Assembly (NCBI RefSeq): GCF_001183865.1 | Contig: NZ_CP012020.1 | Location: forward strand, 310,001 to 374,000 | Reading direction: 5' to 3' | DNA length: 64,000 nucleotides | DNA from: Methylophilus sp. TWE2 | Lineage (GTDB): Bacteria; Pseudomonadota; Gammaproteobacteria; Burkholderiales; Methylophilaceae | Part shown: positions 55,393 through 63,730 of the stretch, in pieces | How positions within the stretch are numbered: position 1 is the stretch's first letter | How the letters are laid out: every line of letters begins with the position of its first letter | The notes under the pieces: model-generated | Told to the model about the DNA's origin: nothing | The model's database searches: none | What the model saw: the letters and a program-made list of their open reading frames with translations, nothing else | Translations under genes and position numbers: made by a program

Positions 55393-56365
55393 TCGCCAAC
55401 GTCAGTGCATCATCCAGTCTATCCCAATCCTGGGTGGACGCTAGTCCGAAGCGTAAGGCAGCTGGTGCGGCAAAATAACGCGTCCACACCCCATGTTTGG
55501 CCAGCACTTGATGCAATCGCAGACTTTGAGGATGCGGCACATATTGAAATAAATCTGTGCCTCCCGTCGGAGTCAGACCATGCTGGTTGAGTAATTGGGA
55601 CAGTTGCGCTGATTGCGCTGGCAACTCAGCACGCATGTGTTGTTGCCACGCATGATCGGCCAGCGCCAGACTCGCGATATATTGGCTTGGGCCGGTCACT
55701 GACCACGGACCCAACCGTGATTCAACTTGTGCCAGGGCTGTCGGCTCACCCAGTAGAAAACCAACCCTGAGTCCGGCCAGGCCAAAAAACTTGCCTAGTG
55801 ACCTTAACACCCATAAGCCCGCTTGTCCGGTATGGCTGGCCAGGCTGTGTTGTGGCGTAGTGTCCATAAAGGCTTCGTCCACCACCAGCCAGCCACCACG
55901 CGTTGCCAATTGTGCATGCCAGTCTAAAAGCTTGTCAGTTGCATATAAATGCCCGGTGGGATTGTTTGGGTTACACACCAGCAATACGTCCGACTGTTGC
56001 AGGATGCGGCTGTCGGGTGTTTGTTCAAAAAACTGTATCTCATGTCCTGTGCGTTGCCAGGCATGCGCATGTTCCTGATACATGGTGCGCGGCATGGCGA
56101 CACGACATGGCGGGCGCAAGGTGGGTAGTAGTTGCAAGGCTGCTTGTGAGCCTGCACAGGCCAACACATGTTGGCAGCCATAATAAGCGCGGGCTGCGGC
56201 ATGCAATGACTCAGTTACCGGCGGCAGGCGTTGAAACAGTGATGGCTCCAGTGCCGGAATTGGGTAATGTTGCGGATTAATACCTGTGGAGATATCCAGC
56301 CAGTCTGCCAATGGCCTGCCGTATTGCTGCGCTGCCTGCTGTAAGTTGCCGCCGTGTTCAAGCAT
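55373..56365 (-). CDS. cobD: Threonine-phosphate decarboxylase, PLP-dependent
   Basis: This 330-residue fold-type I PLP protein makes (R)-1-amino-2-propanol phosphate for the nucleotide loop. The PLP lysine is in LRSLGKFFGLAGLRVG (near 195), the NPNNPTG motif near 132 and an aspartate in VVDEAFMD near 160. The start overlaps the cbiB end by eight bases. Symbol follows the Salmonella name. Confidence 0.9.
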   Translation of the reverse strand: MLEHGGNLQQAAQQYGRPLADWLDISTGINPQHYPIPALEPSLFQRLPPVTESLHAAARAYYGCQHVLACAGSQAALQLLPTLRPPCRVAMPRTMYQEHAHAWQRTGHEIQFFEQTPDSRILQQSDVLLVCNPNNPTGHLYATDKLLDWHAQLATRGGWLVVDEAFMDTTPQHSLASHTGQAGLWVLRSLGKFFGLAGLRVGFLLGEPTALAQVESRLGPWSVTGPSQYIASLALADHAWQQHMRAELPAQSAQLSQLLNQHGLTPTGGTDLFQYVPHPQSLRLHQVLAKHGVWTRYFAAPAALRFGLASTQDWDRLDDALTLAINSLSD

Positions 56366-57311
56366 AGGTCATCGCCCCAATCAGGACAGCAATCACCAGC
56401 CACCCCAGCATGCCATTGCGCACCAGTTGCAACGCCCTGGGAATATCTTCAGCCGTTGCTGCCACTGTTGTGCCGAGGCGTGGCCGTTCATGCCATTCGC
56501 CGTGATAGCGCGCCGCGCCGCCTAGTTGCACATTGAGTGCGCCCGCCCCTGCGGACATCACAGGGCCTGCGTTCGGGCTATCCCATAACGGCGCTTGTGT
56601 TTGCCAGGATTGCCAGGCCAGTGATGTCTGGCCGAGCAACGCGTAGGTAATGGCCGTGAGCCGTGCCGGGAGGTAGTTCAGTACATCATCCAGCCTAGCG
56701 GCGGCCCAGCCAAAATAAAAATAACGTGGGGTTCTATAGCCCCACATGGCATCGAGGGTATTCACTAAACGATAAGCCAGCGCACCGGGGCCACCAGCGA
56801 CAAAAAACCAGAAGAGGGCACCAAACACACTGTCGTTGCCGTTTTCCAGCACCGACTCGATGGTGGCGCTCACGGGTTCTATCGCCTCCACATCGCGGCT
56901 GACCATATACGAGGTGGCGCGTTGTGCCTGCGCAAATTGCCCGGCTTGCAAAGCCTGATAAACAGCCAGGCCATGCTGGCGTAAGCTACGGTGACCAATG
57001 GCAAAATACAGGCAATACACATGCAGTGCGAGCGCCAGCCAGCTAGATAATTGCATGAGCAACACAACGGTAAAAATGATAGGCAATACCAGCAGGAGTA
57101 CACTCACTAGTCCCCATAGATATTGGATCCGTAATGGCTGCTTGGGTGAAGGGTTGAAGCGCTTTTCAAGCTGCGACACCAAGTGACCAAAGCCAACCAG
57201 GGGATGCCAGCGACGGGGTTCACCCAGCCAGGCATCGAGCAGCACCGCGCCACAGGCAAGCGCGGCGAGTGTGAGATAATCGAATGATGGATAAACAGGC
57301 AGTGAAAACAT
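56358..57311 (-). CDS. cbiB: Adenosylcobinamide-phosphate synthase
   Basis: This 317-residue membrane protein attaches aminopropanol phosphate to adenosylcobyric acid. [19 protein letters not shown] is near residue 20, [12 protein letters not shown] near 135 and [17 protein letters not shown] text near 165. ATG 57311 is chosen; earlier in-frame codons would place the N-terminus deep inside cobQ. It is head-to-head with cobQ with overlapping 5' ends, and followed by cobD. Confidence 0.9.
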   Translation of the reverse strand: MFSLPVYPSFDYLTLAALACGAVLLDAWLGEPRRWHPLVGFGHLVSQLEKRFNPSPKQPLRIQYLWGLVSVLLLVLPIIFTVVLLMQLSSWLALALHVYCLYFAIGHRSLRQHGLAVYQALQAGQFAQAQRATSYMVSRDVEAIEPVSATIESVLENGNDSVFGALFWFFVAGGPGALAYRLVNTLDAMWGYRTPRYFYFGWAAARLDDVLNYLPARLTAITYALLGQTSLAWQSWQTQAPLWDSPNAGPVMSAGAGALNVQLGGAARYHGEWHERPRLGTTVAATAEDIPRALQLVRNGMLGWLVIAVLIGAMTYA

Positions 57312-58765
57312 TAATGGTTCAGGGCACCACGTCGGATGCCGGTAAAAGTACGCTGGTAGCTGGATTGTGCCGCGTATTGTACCGCAGCGGGGTGGCCGTC
57401 GTGCCATTCAAGCCGCAAAACATGGCCTTGAATGCGGCGGTGACTGAAGATGGTGGTGAGATTGGCCGCGCGCAGGCGGTGCAAGCCATGGCCTGCGGAT
57501 TGCCGCCGCATACCGATATGAACCCGGTGCTGCTCAAGCCTAACTCGGACACCGGCTGCCAGGTGATTATTCATGGTAGGGTGGTGGGCAACCAGGAAGC
57601 GAGTACTTACCACGACTACAAAAAAACAGCCATGCAAGCCGTGCTGCAATCATACCAGCGCTTACAGCAACAGTATGCTTGTATCGTAGTCGAAGGCGCA
57701 GGCAGCCCGGCAGAAATCAACCTGCGCGCCAACGATATTGCCAATATGGGCTTTGCTGAGGCAGTTGATTGCCCGGTGATCCTGGTGGCGGATATTGATA
57801 AAGGTGGCGTGTTTGCGCACCTGGTCGGCACATTGGCCTTGTTATCGGAAAGCGAACAGTCCAGGGTAGTTGGCTTTGTGATTAACAAATTCCGCGGTGA
57901 TATTGCCCTGCTGAAACCAGGGCTGGATTGGCTGGAGGAACGCACCGGCAAACCGGTGATCGGTGTGTTACCCTACATGCATGACTTGCACCTGGAAGCC
58001 GAAGATGCGGTCGCCAAAGGCCATACTAAAAAAAACGATATTCAGCTGACCGTGGTCGTCCCCGTATTGCCGCATATCGCCAATCACACTGACTTTGATG
58101 CCCTGCGATTACACCCGCAAGTAGACCTTAAGTTTGTACGTTTCAATGAGCCTATTCCTGCGGCAGATTTAATCATTCTGCCCGGTAGCAAGAATGTACG
58201 TGGCGACCTGGCTGCCTTGCGAGAGCATGGCTGGGAAGCAGTCATTGCCCGACACTTACGTTATGGCGGCAAAGTGCTAGGAATTTGTGGCGGCTTTCAG
58301 ATGTTGGGCGAGCAATTGCATGATCCGTTGGCGATCGAAGGCGAAGCTGGCAGTAGCGCAGGCTTGGGTTGGCTGCCAATGGAAACGACCCTTGAACCCC
58401 ATAAGCAGCTCAAACAAGTTTGTGGCAAGCTGGCTTTTGCCGATGCAGAATTGCAAGGCTATGAGATTCATATGGGGGTGAGCTGCGGGCCAGCCTTGAA
58501 GCATCCGGTACACCTGATAGACGGTCTTGCGGAAGGTGCGCGCTCAGAAGATGGCCAGGTGGCTGGTAGTTACGTACATGGTCTGTTTGACCATCCACAA
58601 GCGTGCGCGGCATGGTTGCAATGGGCGGGGTTAGCTACACAGGTGGATTATGACTACACGCAATTGCGTGAAGAAAGTCTGGAGAAGCTGGCAGACAGCG
58701 TGCAGCAGCACTTCAACTGGTCAGCGCTTGCCCCTTACTTGCCCAAAGACTTTGTGCCAGCTTAA
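57287..58765 (+). CDS. cobQ: Cobyric acid synthase
   Basis: This 492-residue amidotransferase amidates four side chains of adenosylcobyrinic acid diamide. It has a dethiobiotin-synthetase-like ATP domain ([13 protein letters not shown] near 14) and a glutamine amidotransferase domain with the cysteine in [10 protein letters not shown] (near 330) and a histidine in YVHGLFDH (near 430). ATG 57287 is given; ATG 57314 would avoid overlap with cbiB and also fits the family start. GATAAT at 57275-57280 could be a -10 box for a leaderless transcript. It overlaps the convergent S4 gene by four bases. Confidence 0.9.
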   Translation: MDKQAVKTLMVQGTTSDAGKSTLVAGLCRVLYRSGVAVVPFKPQNMALNAAVTEDGGEIGRAQAVQAMACGLPPHTDMNPVLLKPNSDTGCQVIIHGRVVGNQEASTYHDYKKTAMQAVLQSYQRLQQQYACIVVEGAGSPAEINLRANDIANMGFAEAVDCPVILVADIDKGGVFAHLVGTLALLSESEQSRVVGFVINKFRGDIALLKPGLDWLEERTGKPVIGVLPYMHDLHLEAEDAVAKGHTKKNDIQLTVVVPVLPHIANHTDFDALRLHPQVDLKFVRFNEPIPAADLIILPGSKNVRGDLAALREHGWEAVIARHLRYGGKVLGICGGFQMLGEQLHDPLAIEGEAGSSAGLGWLPMETTLEPHKQLKQVCGKLAFADAELQGYEIHMGVSCGPALKHPVHLIDGLAEGARSEDGQVAGSYVHGLFDHPQACAAWLQWAGLATQVDYDYTQLREESLEKLADSVQQHFNWSALAPYLPKDFVPA

Positions 58766-58980
58766 CCAGCAACGACCTTGATGGTCTGCTCAAACGCCTG
58801 TACCACCTGTCCGGCACGGATTTTGGCGGTTTTCCGACGCTCGATAGCGCCATCTACCTTGATCAAGCCTTCTGCGACCATGGACTTGCCTTGGCCGCCG
58901 CTGTCGGCCACGCCTTCCAGTTTGAGCAAATCACACAGCGCGATATATTCGCCTCTCAGTTGAAAAGTCGTTGTTGCCAT
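58762..58980 (-). CDS. S4-domain RNA-binding protein (YbcJ-like)
   Basis: This 72-residue protein is an S4 domain: [20 protein letters not shown] then [19 protein letters not shown] and a short strand. It resembles E. coli YbcJ, which binds RNA. It follows the DUF4198 gene by 33 bases on the same strand, so it may be the last gene of the cobalamin operon by position only. Confidence 0.88.
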   Translation of the reverse strand: MATTTFQLRGEYIALCDLLKLEGVADSGGQGKSMVAEGLIKVDGAIERRKTAKIRAGQVVQAFEQTIKVVAG

Positions 58981-59013
58981 GTTTTATCTCATCGATCTTT
59001 TAAAGCAGTCATT

Positions 59014-59829
59014 TTAAGGCTTGTTTGTATTTTCTGGGGGCAAATTCACTTCCAGCGTCAGCGAGGCATTCTGGCTTTCCCACAGATTTTCATTGAGCTG
59101 GTGATGCACCGTCACAAAGAGAAAGGTGAGCCCGGCTTTTTGCGGTTTGAAGGTAAATTCGCCTTGCTGATTGGTATGAAGATTGGACGTCCGCACGTTT
59201 TCAACATCATACAGGTCTTCAATCCGGCGCTTGCTAAAGTGCTCGTTATCGGTGACCACGATAATGCGCGCATTCGGCACCGGCTTGCCATTTTCCAACA
59301 CTTGCAAACTTAACTCACCCCCTAATATCACCCCATTTGGCGAGGCCAAAGGGATGATCTCCAAGCCTTTATTCAAAGGTACGGGCTTGTATTTTTGTTG
59401 CCCTTTGAAAATATAAGTATCGGCATAGCTGTAGTAATTCATGGTGGTTGGCTTACCGCTGACCCGCTTCATATCTGCCGCAAAATACAGTTTTTTATCA
59501 GGCGTCTCCACCGCTTTATAAACAGGCCCTAAACGTTGGCCAGTGCTGATACGGTAAGTGCCTTCCTCCTTGAGTTCCGGTTCCAGGTACACAGCAGCCT
59601 TGGTTTTGGCAATAGGCTTGATGGCCGTGGTTTCGCCACGTGGTGAAGTGATGCTAAAGTTTGGCGAGTCCATGGCAAAGTCAGCCTGGAAAGGGAACTC
59701 GGTAAACGCGGATTCAATGGTCAGCCGATGATGGGTGACGTTGAACTGGTTAGGTTTTAAAAACGGCACATGCGCCTCGGCAGCCAAAGTTGTGACTAAA
59801 GCGATGAGGGCGAGGGAAAGCTTTTTCAT
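59014..59829 (-). CDS. DUF4198 periplasmic protein, possible Co/Ni uptake component
   Basis: This 271-residue protein has a signal peptide (cleavage likely before AHVPFLKP, leaving a histidine near the mature N-terminus) and a beta-rich body. A second domain with NGKPVPNARIIVVTDNE and TNQQGEFTFKPQKAG is typical of DUF4198 (COG5266). The family is annotated as a periplasmic part of cobalt or nickel transport and commonly lies beside such transporters. It starts 14 bases after the cobU stop, inside the cobalamin operon, which supports a cobalt role. Confidence 0.78.
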   Translation of the reverse strand: MKKLSLALIALVTTLAAEAHVPFLKPNQFNVTHHRLTIESAFTEFPFQADFAMDSPNFSITSPRGETTAIKPIAKTKAAVYLEPELKEEGTYRISTGQRLGPVYKAVETPDKKLYFAADMKRVSGKPTTMNYYSYADTYIFKGQQKYKPVPLNKGLEIIPLASPNGVILGGELSLQVLENGKPVPNARIIVVTDNEHFSKRRIEDLYDVENVRTSNLHTNQQGEFTFKPQKAGLTFLFVTVHHQLNENLWESQNASLTLEVNLPPENTNKP

Positions 59830-59843
59830 AAAGGTCTTTCTTG

Positions 59844-60368
59844 TTATTTAAGCTTTAGCGGCAAGCCTGCCGCAATAAAGCTGACGTGATTAGCAACCGC
59901 TGCTACATGCTGGTTTAAACGGCCTTGCTCATCCTGGAACTGGCGGTTGATTTCACCGAGCGGAACGATGCCCATGCCGACCTCGTTACTCACCAGAAAC
60001 ACATGCGCCTGTAGCTGTGGCAGCGCGGCCAGCAAGGCCTGTTTTTCTGCCTGCCAATCCAGCCGTTCCGGTTTGTCGCAATCTGGACAGATGCACTGCG
60101 CCAGCCACAGGGTTAAACAATCGACAATCAGGCAGGTGTCTGGCGCATCGTTGTCGAGTAAAGTCTGCCCAAGGTTGAATGGCGCTTCCACCAGCCCCCA
60201 GTAAGGCGGACGCCGGGTTTTGTGGTGCTCAACACGTTGCGCAAATTCGTCGTCATACACTTGTGCGGTGGCAATATACGTCACCGGTAATTCAAGTGCC
60301 GAGGCCAGGCGCTCGGCATAAACACTTTTGCCACTGCGGGCACCGCCTAAAATCAAATGGGTGCTCAT
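59844..60368 (-). CDS. cobU: Adenosylcobinamide kinase/guanylyltransferase
   Basis: This 174-residue bifunctional enzyme phosphorylates adenosylcobinamide and converts it to the GDP form. The P-loop is GGARSGKSVYAE near residue 8, and VSNEVGMGIVPLG near 125 is the family signature. Its ATG overlaps the upstream BtuF-like stop by four bases (ATGA). Confidence 0.92.
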   Translation of the reverse strand: MSTHLILGGARSGKSVYAERLASALELPVTYIATAQVYDDEFAQRVEHHKTRRPPYWGLVEAPFNLGQTLLDNDAPDTCLIVDCLTLWLAQCICPDCDKPERLDWQAEKQALLAALPQLQAHVFLVSNEVGMGIVPLGEINRQFQDEQGRLNQHVAAVANHVSFIAAGLPLKLK

Positions 60369-61168
60369 GTGTCGCTCCTTTGCTGTTGCCAGCGTTGAAT
60401 AATTGCCTGCAGTTGCGGCAGGCCTTCGCTAAACAGGGCGGGGCCAGGCTGCAAGATATCAACAGATTTGATTTCGTAAACATGCCCGTCACGAATCGCA
60501 GGCATGACTTGCCAGCCTGCGCGTGCTTTGACTTTTTCTGGCTGAAATTTTTTGCCACACCAGGAGCCGATGATGATATCCGGTTGCCTGGCCAGCACTT
60601 GTTCTGCCGTGACTGTGCGGTCACGTGCGCTATGAAAGGGGCTGAGTTCCGGGAAGCAATCCTCACCACCAGCCGCTTCAATCAGCTCAGCCGCCCAGCG
60701 GATACTGCACATCATGGGCACATCCCACTCTTCAAAATACACCTTGGGTTTGCGTGTCCAGGTGGCCGCTTGCTGTCGGGCAGCTGCCAGTTGTGCCTGG
60801 TAAGTGTCCACTAGCTGCTGTGCCTTGTCGCTGGCGCCAACCAGATCGCCGACGGTCAATATCATCTGCAACGTTTCATCCAGGCTGCGCTGGTTAAACA
60901 CATGTACCTGGCAACCGGCTTTGATCAGTGAGGCTGCAATCTCAGCCTGCAAGTTGGAGAAACACAGCACCAGGTCTGGTTGCAGTGCCAGGATTTTTTC
61001 AATATTGGCACTGGTGAAGGCGCTGATCTTGGGTTTCTCTTTGCGCGCAATCGCTGGGCGCGTGGTGAAGCCTGAAATACCCACAATGCGGTCTTGCTCA
61101 CCGAGCAGGTAGAGCACTTCGACGGTTTCAGTGGTCAGGCAAACGATACGCTCAGGCCAGCGTTTCAT
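60365..61168 (-). CDS. BtuF-like corrinoid-binding protein without signal peptide
   Basis: This 267-residue protein has the type III periplasmic binding fold seen in BtuF: RIVCLTTETVEVLYLLGEQ at the start, IEKILALQPDLVLCFSN near 55, and YFEEWDVPMMC near 145. It begins MKRWPERIVCL, directly at the mature fold, so no export signal is visible. It sits between bluB and cobU with four-base overlaps on both sides. A cytoplasmic corrinoid- or precursor-binding role is possible; no BtuCD transporter genes are nearby. Confidence 0.85.
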   Translation of the reverse strand: MKRWPERIVCLTTETVEVLYLLGEQDRIVGISGFTTRPAIARKEKPKISAFTSANIEKILALQPDLVLCFSNLQAEIAASLIKAGCQVHVFNQRSLDETLQMILTVGDLVGASDKAQQLVDTYQAQLAAARQQAATWTRKPKVYFEEWDVPMMCSIRWAAELIEAAGGEDCFPELSPFHSARDRTVTAEQVLARQPDIIIGSWCGKKFQPEKVKARAGWQVMPAIRDGHVYEIKSVDILQPGPALFSEGLPQLQAIIQRWQQQRSDT

Positions 61169-61839
61169 GGTTGCTTTCCTTGCGTGGTCTGCCAGCCGTT
61201 TTCCATCAGCATGTCAGAAAGCGGTTTTTCTGTGGTCCAGCCTTCTTCCACCAGCATGGGTGATTTGTAAAATGTATTCACATAGCCCAGGCATAAAATC
61301 GCTACCGGTTTGGCGCCCTCAGGCATATTCAATAACTGCGCCAATTGTTGCGGGTCAAACAGGCTGACCCAGCCCATGCCTATGCCTTCTGCACGTGCCG
61401 CCAGCCACAAGTTTTGGATCGCACAGCTGACCGAAGCAAGATCCATTTCCGGCAGTGTACGACGGCCAAAAATATGTTGTTCGCGCTGGTCACATAAAGT
61501 GGCGACCAACACTTCACCACAGTCCAGAATGCCTTCCACTTTGAGGCGCATAAACTCGGCCATGCGCGCGGTGTTTTCAACTTCGCCAATGGCTTCGGCT
61601 GTCTGTTTGCGCTCTTCATCAACCAGTTTATGAATGGACTGGCGCAAAGTGGCATCGCTAATTCGGATAAAACGCCAAGGCTGCATGAGACCGACGCTAG
61701 GCGCATGATGTGCGGCGTGGAGCAGTTTTTGCAGTAACTCGGGCGCAATCGGCGTCGGCAGAAAATGCCGCATATCGCGCCGCTCGGCAATTACTTTGTA
61801 AATGGCCGCTTTATCGGCCTCAGAATAAGCAAAACTCAT
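61165..61839 (-). CDS. bluB: 5,6-Dimethylbenzimidazole synthase
   Basis: This 224-residue nitroreductase-fold protein is BluB: ERRDMRHFLPTPI near 15, HAPSVGLMQPWRFI near 45, RRTLPEMDLASVSCAIQNLWLAARAEG region near 145 given in part, and GMGWVSLFDP near 170. It breaks down reduced FMN with oxygen to make the lower ligand base. Its presence indicates aerobic synthesis of true cobalamin rather than pseudocobalamin. Confidence 0.92.
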   Translation of the reverse strand: MSFAYSEADKAAIYKVIAERRDMRHFLPTPIAPELLQKLLHAAHHAPSVGLMQPWRFIRISDATLRQSIHKLVDEERKQTAEAIGEVENTARMAEFMRLKVEGILDCGEVLVATLCDQREQHIFGRRTLPEMDLASVSCAIQNLWLAARAEGIGMGWVSLFDPQQLAQLLNMPEGAKPVAILCLGYVNTFYKSPMLVEEGWTTEKPLSDMLMENGWQTTQGKQP

Positions 61840-63119
61840 GGCAGGAAAAACTGTGCGGCCAGGGCCGGGTTAGATGGGAAGTAAAAGTGCAAAAAGCTGG
61901 CCGTGATGCTGCCTTGTTGATAGACCGGCTCACCGGCGCCATATTTGCCTTTGCCTTGTGCAATCACCGGTAAATCGGTGTCAAAACGCCCATAGTGAAA
62001 GGTATGTGCGCCTATGCTTGCTGGTTCTTTGCCTTCAGCAGCAAATGTGACATGTTGTGTCCCCAGACCTTGTAGTTTGGGTTGAATTTCGGCGGTACCT
62101 GGCAACAGGCCGAATACCGGTTGTCCATTCAGCGTGTCGCTCAGGGCGAGCATACCGCCACATTCGGCCAAGATGGGTTTCTTAGACTGAGCAGCAGCTT
62201 GCAAACCTTCGCGCATGGCGGTGTTGTGTTGCAGTTGATCCAGATGCAGCTCAGGGTAACCGCCCGGGAGCCAGTAAGCATCTGCCTCAGGAAATTGCGC
62301 ATCCTGCAAGGGTGAGAAAAACTGAATGGTTGCACCCAGGGTTTGCAGCAGATCGAGGTTGGCCTGATAAGTGAAGCAGAAGGCTGCATCTTTGGCGACT
62401 GCGATGGTTTTACCCTGTAACAGTGGCGTGACTGTGTGCGGTTCTGGCGCTGAAAATTGCACTGCAGGCGGTAATGGAGTCTCTTGCCCCAGCAGTTGTG
62501 CCGCTGCTTCTATGCGCTGGTCAATATCGCTAATTTCCTGTGCCAGATGCAAACCCAGGTGACGTTCAGGCAAGCTCAGTTGCGGGTCGTTTTTCATGGC
62601 GCCCAGCCAGGGTACATCTGCTGGCAAAGCGGCCTTGATCATATTGGCATGACCTTCGCTGCCGACCTGGTTGGCGATGACGCCAGCGCGTTGTAGCGCG
62701 GGCCGAAACGCGTATAAACCATAAGCAATCGCAGCAAAGGTCTGTGCCATGGCTTTTGCGTTAATGACCAAGGAGACCGGGATACCAAAACGCTCGGCGA
62801 TATCGGCACAAGATGGTGTGCCATCATACAAGCCCATCACACCTTCCAGTAAAATCACGTCATTTTCTTGCGCAGCTTGATAGAGCAAGCGTTGCGCATC
62901 GGTTTCACCACACATGCCAAGGTCGAGGTTATAGACGGGTTTGCCAGTGGCGACTTGCAAGATCATGCCGTCGATAAAATCTGGGCCACATTTGAATGCC
63001 TGTACGCGCAGGCCACGGTTTTTATAGGCCCGTGCCAATGCGGCCGTGGTCATGGTTTTACCTTGCCCCGACGCCGGAGCCGCCATCAGCATGGCATGGC
63101 ATCTTGATGGTTGTTGCAT
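61836..63119 (-). CDS. cobB: Cobyrinate a,c-diamide synthase
   Basis: This 427-residue amidotransferase has an ATP domain (APASGQGKTMTT near 14), EGVMGLYDG near 95, and a C-terminal glutamine amidotransferase with the cysteine in LAECGGMLAL (near 315) and histidine in SFLHFYFPSNP (near 410). It amidates the a and c side chains of cobyrinic or hydrogenobyrinic acid. It overlaps bluB by four bases and cobO by one base. CbiA is the anaerobic-pathway name. Confidence 0.92.
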   Translation of the reverse strand: MQQPSRCHAMLMAAPASGQGKTMTTAALARAYKNRGLRVQAFKCGPDFIDGMILQVATGKPVYNLDLGMCGETDAQRLLYQAAQENDVILLEGVMGLYDGTPSCADIAERFGIPVSLVINAKAMAQTFAAIAYGLYAFRPALQRAGVIANQVGSEGHANMIKAALPADVPWLGAMKNDPQLSLPERHLGLHLAQEISDIDQRIEAAAQLLGQETPLPPAVQFSAPEPHTVTPLLQGKTIAVAKDAAFCFTYQANLDLLQTLGATIQFFSPLQDAQFPEADAYWLPGGYPELHLDQLQHNTAMREGLQAAAQSKKPILAECGGMLALSDTLNGQPVFGLLPGTAEIQPKLQGLGTQHVTFAAEGKEPASIGAHTFHYGRFDTDLPVIAQGKGKYGAGEPVYQQGSITASFLHFYFPSNPALAAQFFLP

Positions 63120-63724
63120 TACAGGTCTATCCCGGCCTGGGCCTTGATGCCTGCGCGCCAGGCATGCTTCACGTCCATGAGTTCAGACACGGTGTCGGCA
63201 GCGTTTCTCAACGCCTCGGACGCGCCACGGCCAGTGATCACCACATGTTGCATGGGTGGGCGGTTGGCTATGGCATCCAGCACCATTTGCTCGTCGAGGT
63301 AACCGTATTTGAAGGTGTAAGTGAGTTCGTCCAACACCACAAGATTGATCGCAGGATCTTGCAGCATCTCGGCCACGATTTGCCAGCCGCGCATGGCCGT
63401 TTCGGTATCGCGCTGGCGGTCTTGCGTGTTCCAGGTGAAGCCTTCGCCCAGCACATGCCAGGTCACCGTTGGGTGTTGGCGGAAAAAGGCTTCTTCGCCG
63501 GTATCTGAGCGGCCTTTGATGAATTGTGCCACGCCGACACGCATGCCGTGGCCCAATGAGCGGGCTACCATGCCAAAAGCGGAAGAGCTTTTGCCTTTGC
63601 CGTTGCCGGTGAGAATGAGGAGCAGGCCTTTTTCCTGATTGGCCTGCTCGATTTTTTCGTCAATGACCGCTTTTTTGCGGATCATGCGCGCCTTGTGGCG
63701 GCTGTCGCGGTCACTGGTCTCCAT
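63119..63724 (-). CDS. cobO: Corrinoid adenosyltransferase, CobA/CobO/BtuR type
   Basis: This 201-residue enzyme transfers adenosyl from ATP to cob(I)alamin or precursors. It has the P-loop LTGNGKGKSSSAFGM near residue 38, QFIKGRSDTGEE near 66 and VLDELTYTFKYGYLD near 130. It is followed by cobB with a one-base overlap. The preceding membrane-protein stop is six bases upstream, so the operon continues to the right. Confidence 0.92.
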   Translation of the reverse strand: METSDRDSRHKARMIRKKAVIDEKIEQANQEKGLLLILTGNGKGKSSSAFGMVARSLGHGMRVGVAQFIKGRSDTGEEAFFRQHPTVTWHVLGEGFTWNTQDRQRDTETAMRGWQIVAEMLQDPAINLVVLDELTYTFKYGYLDEQMVLDAIANRPPMQHVVITGRGASEALRNAADTVSELMDVKHAWRAGIKAQAGIDL

Positions 63725-63730
63725 GAACGT

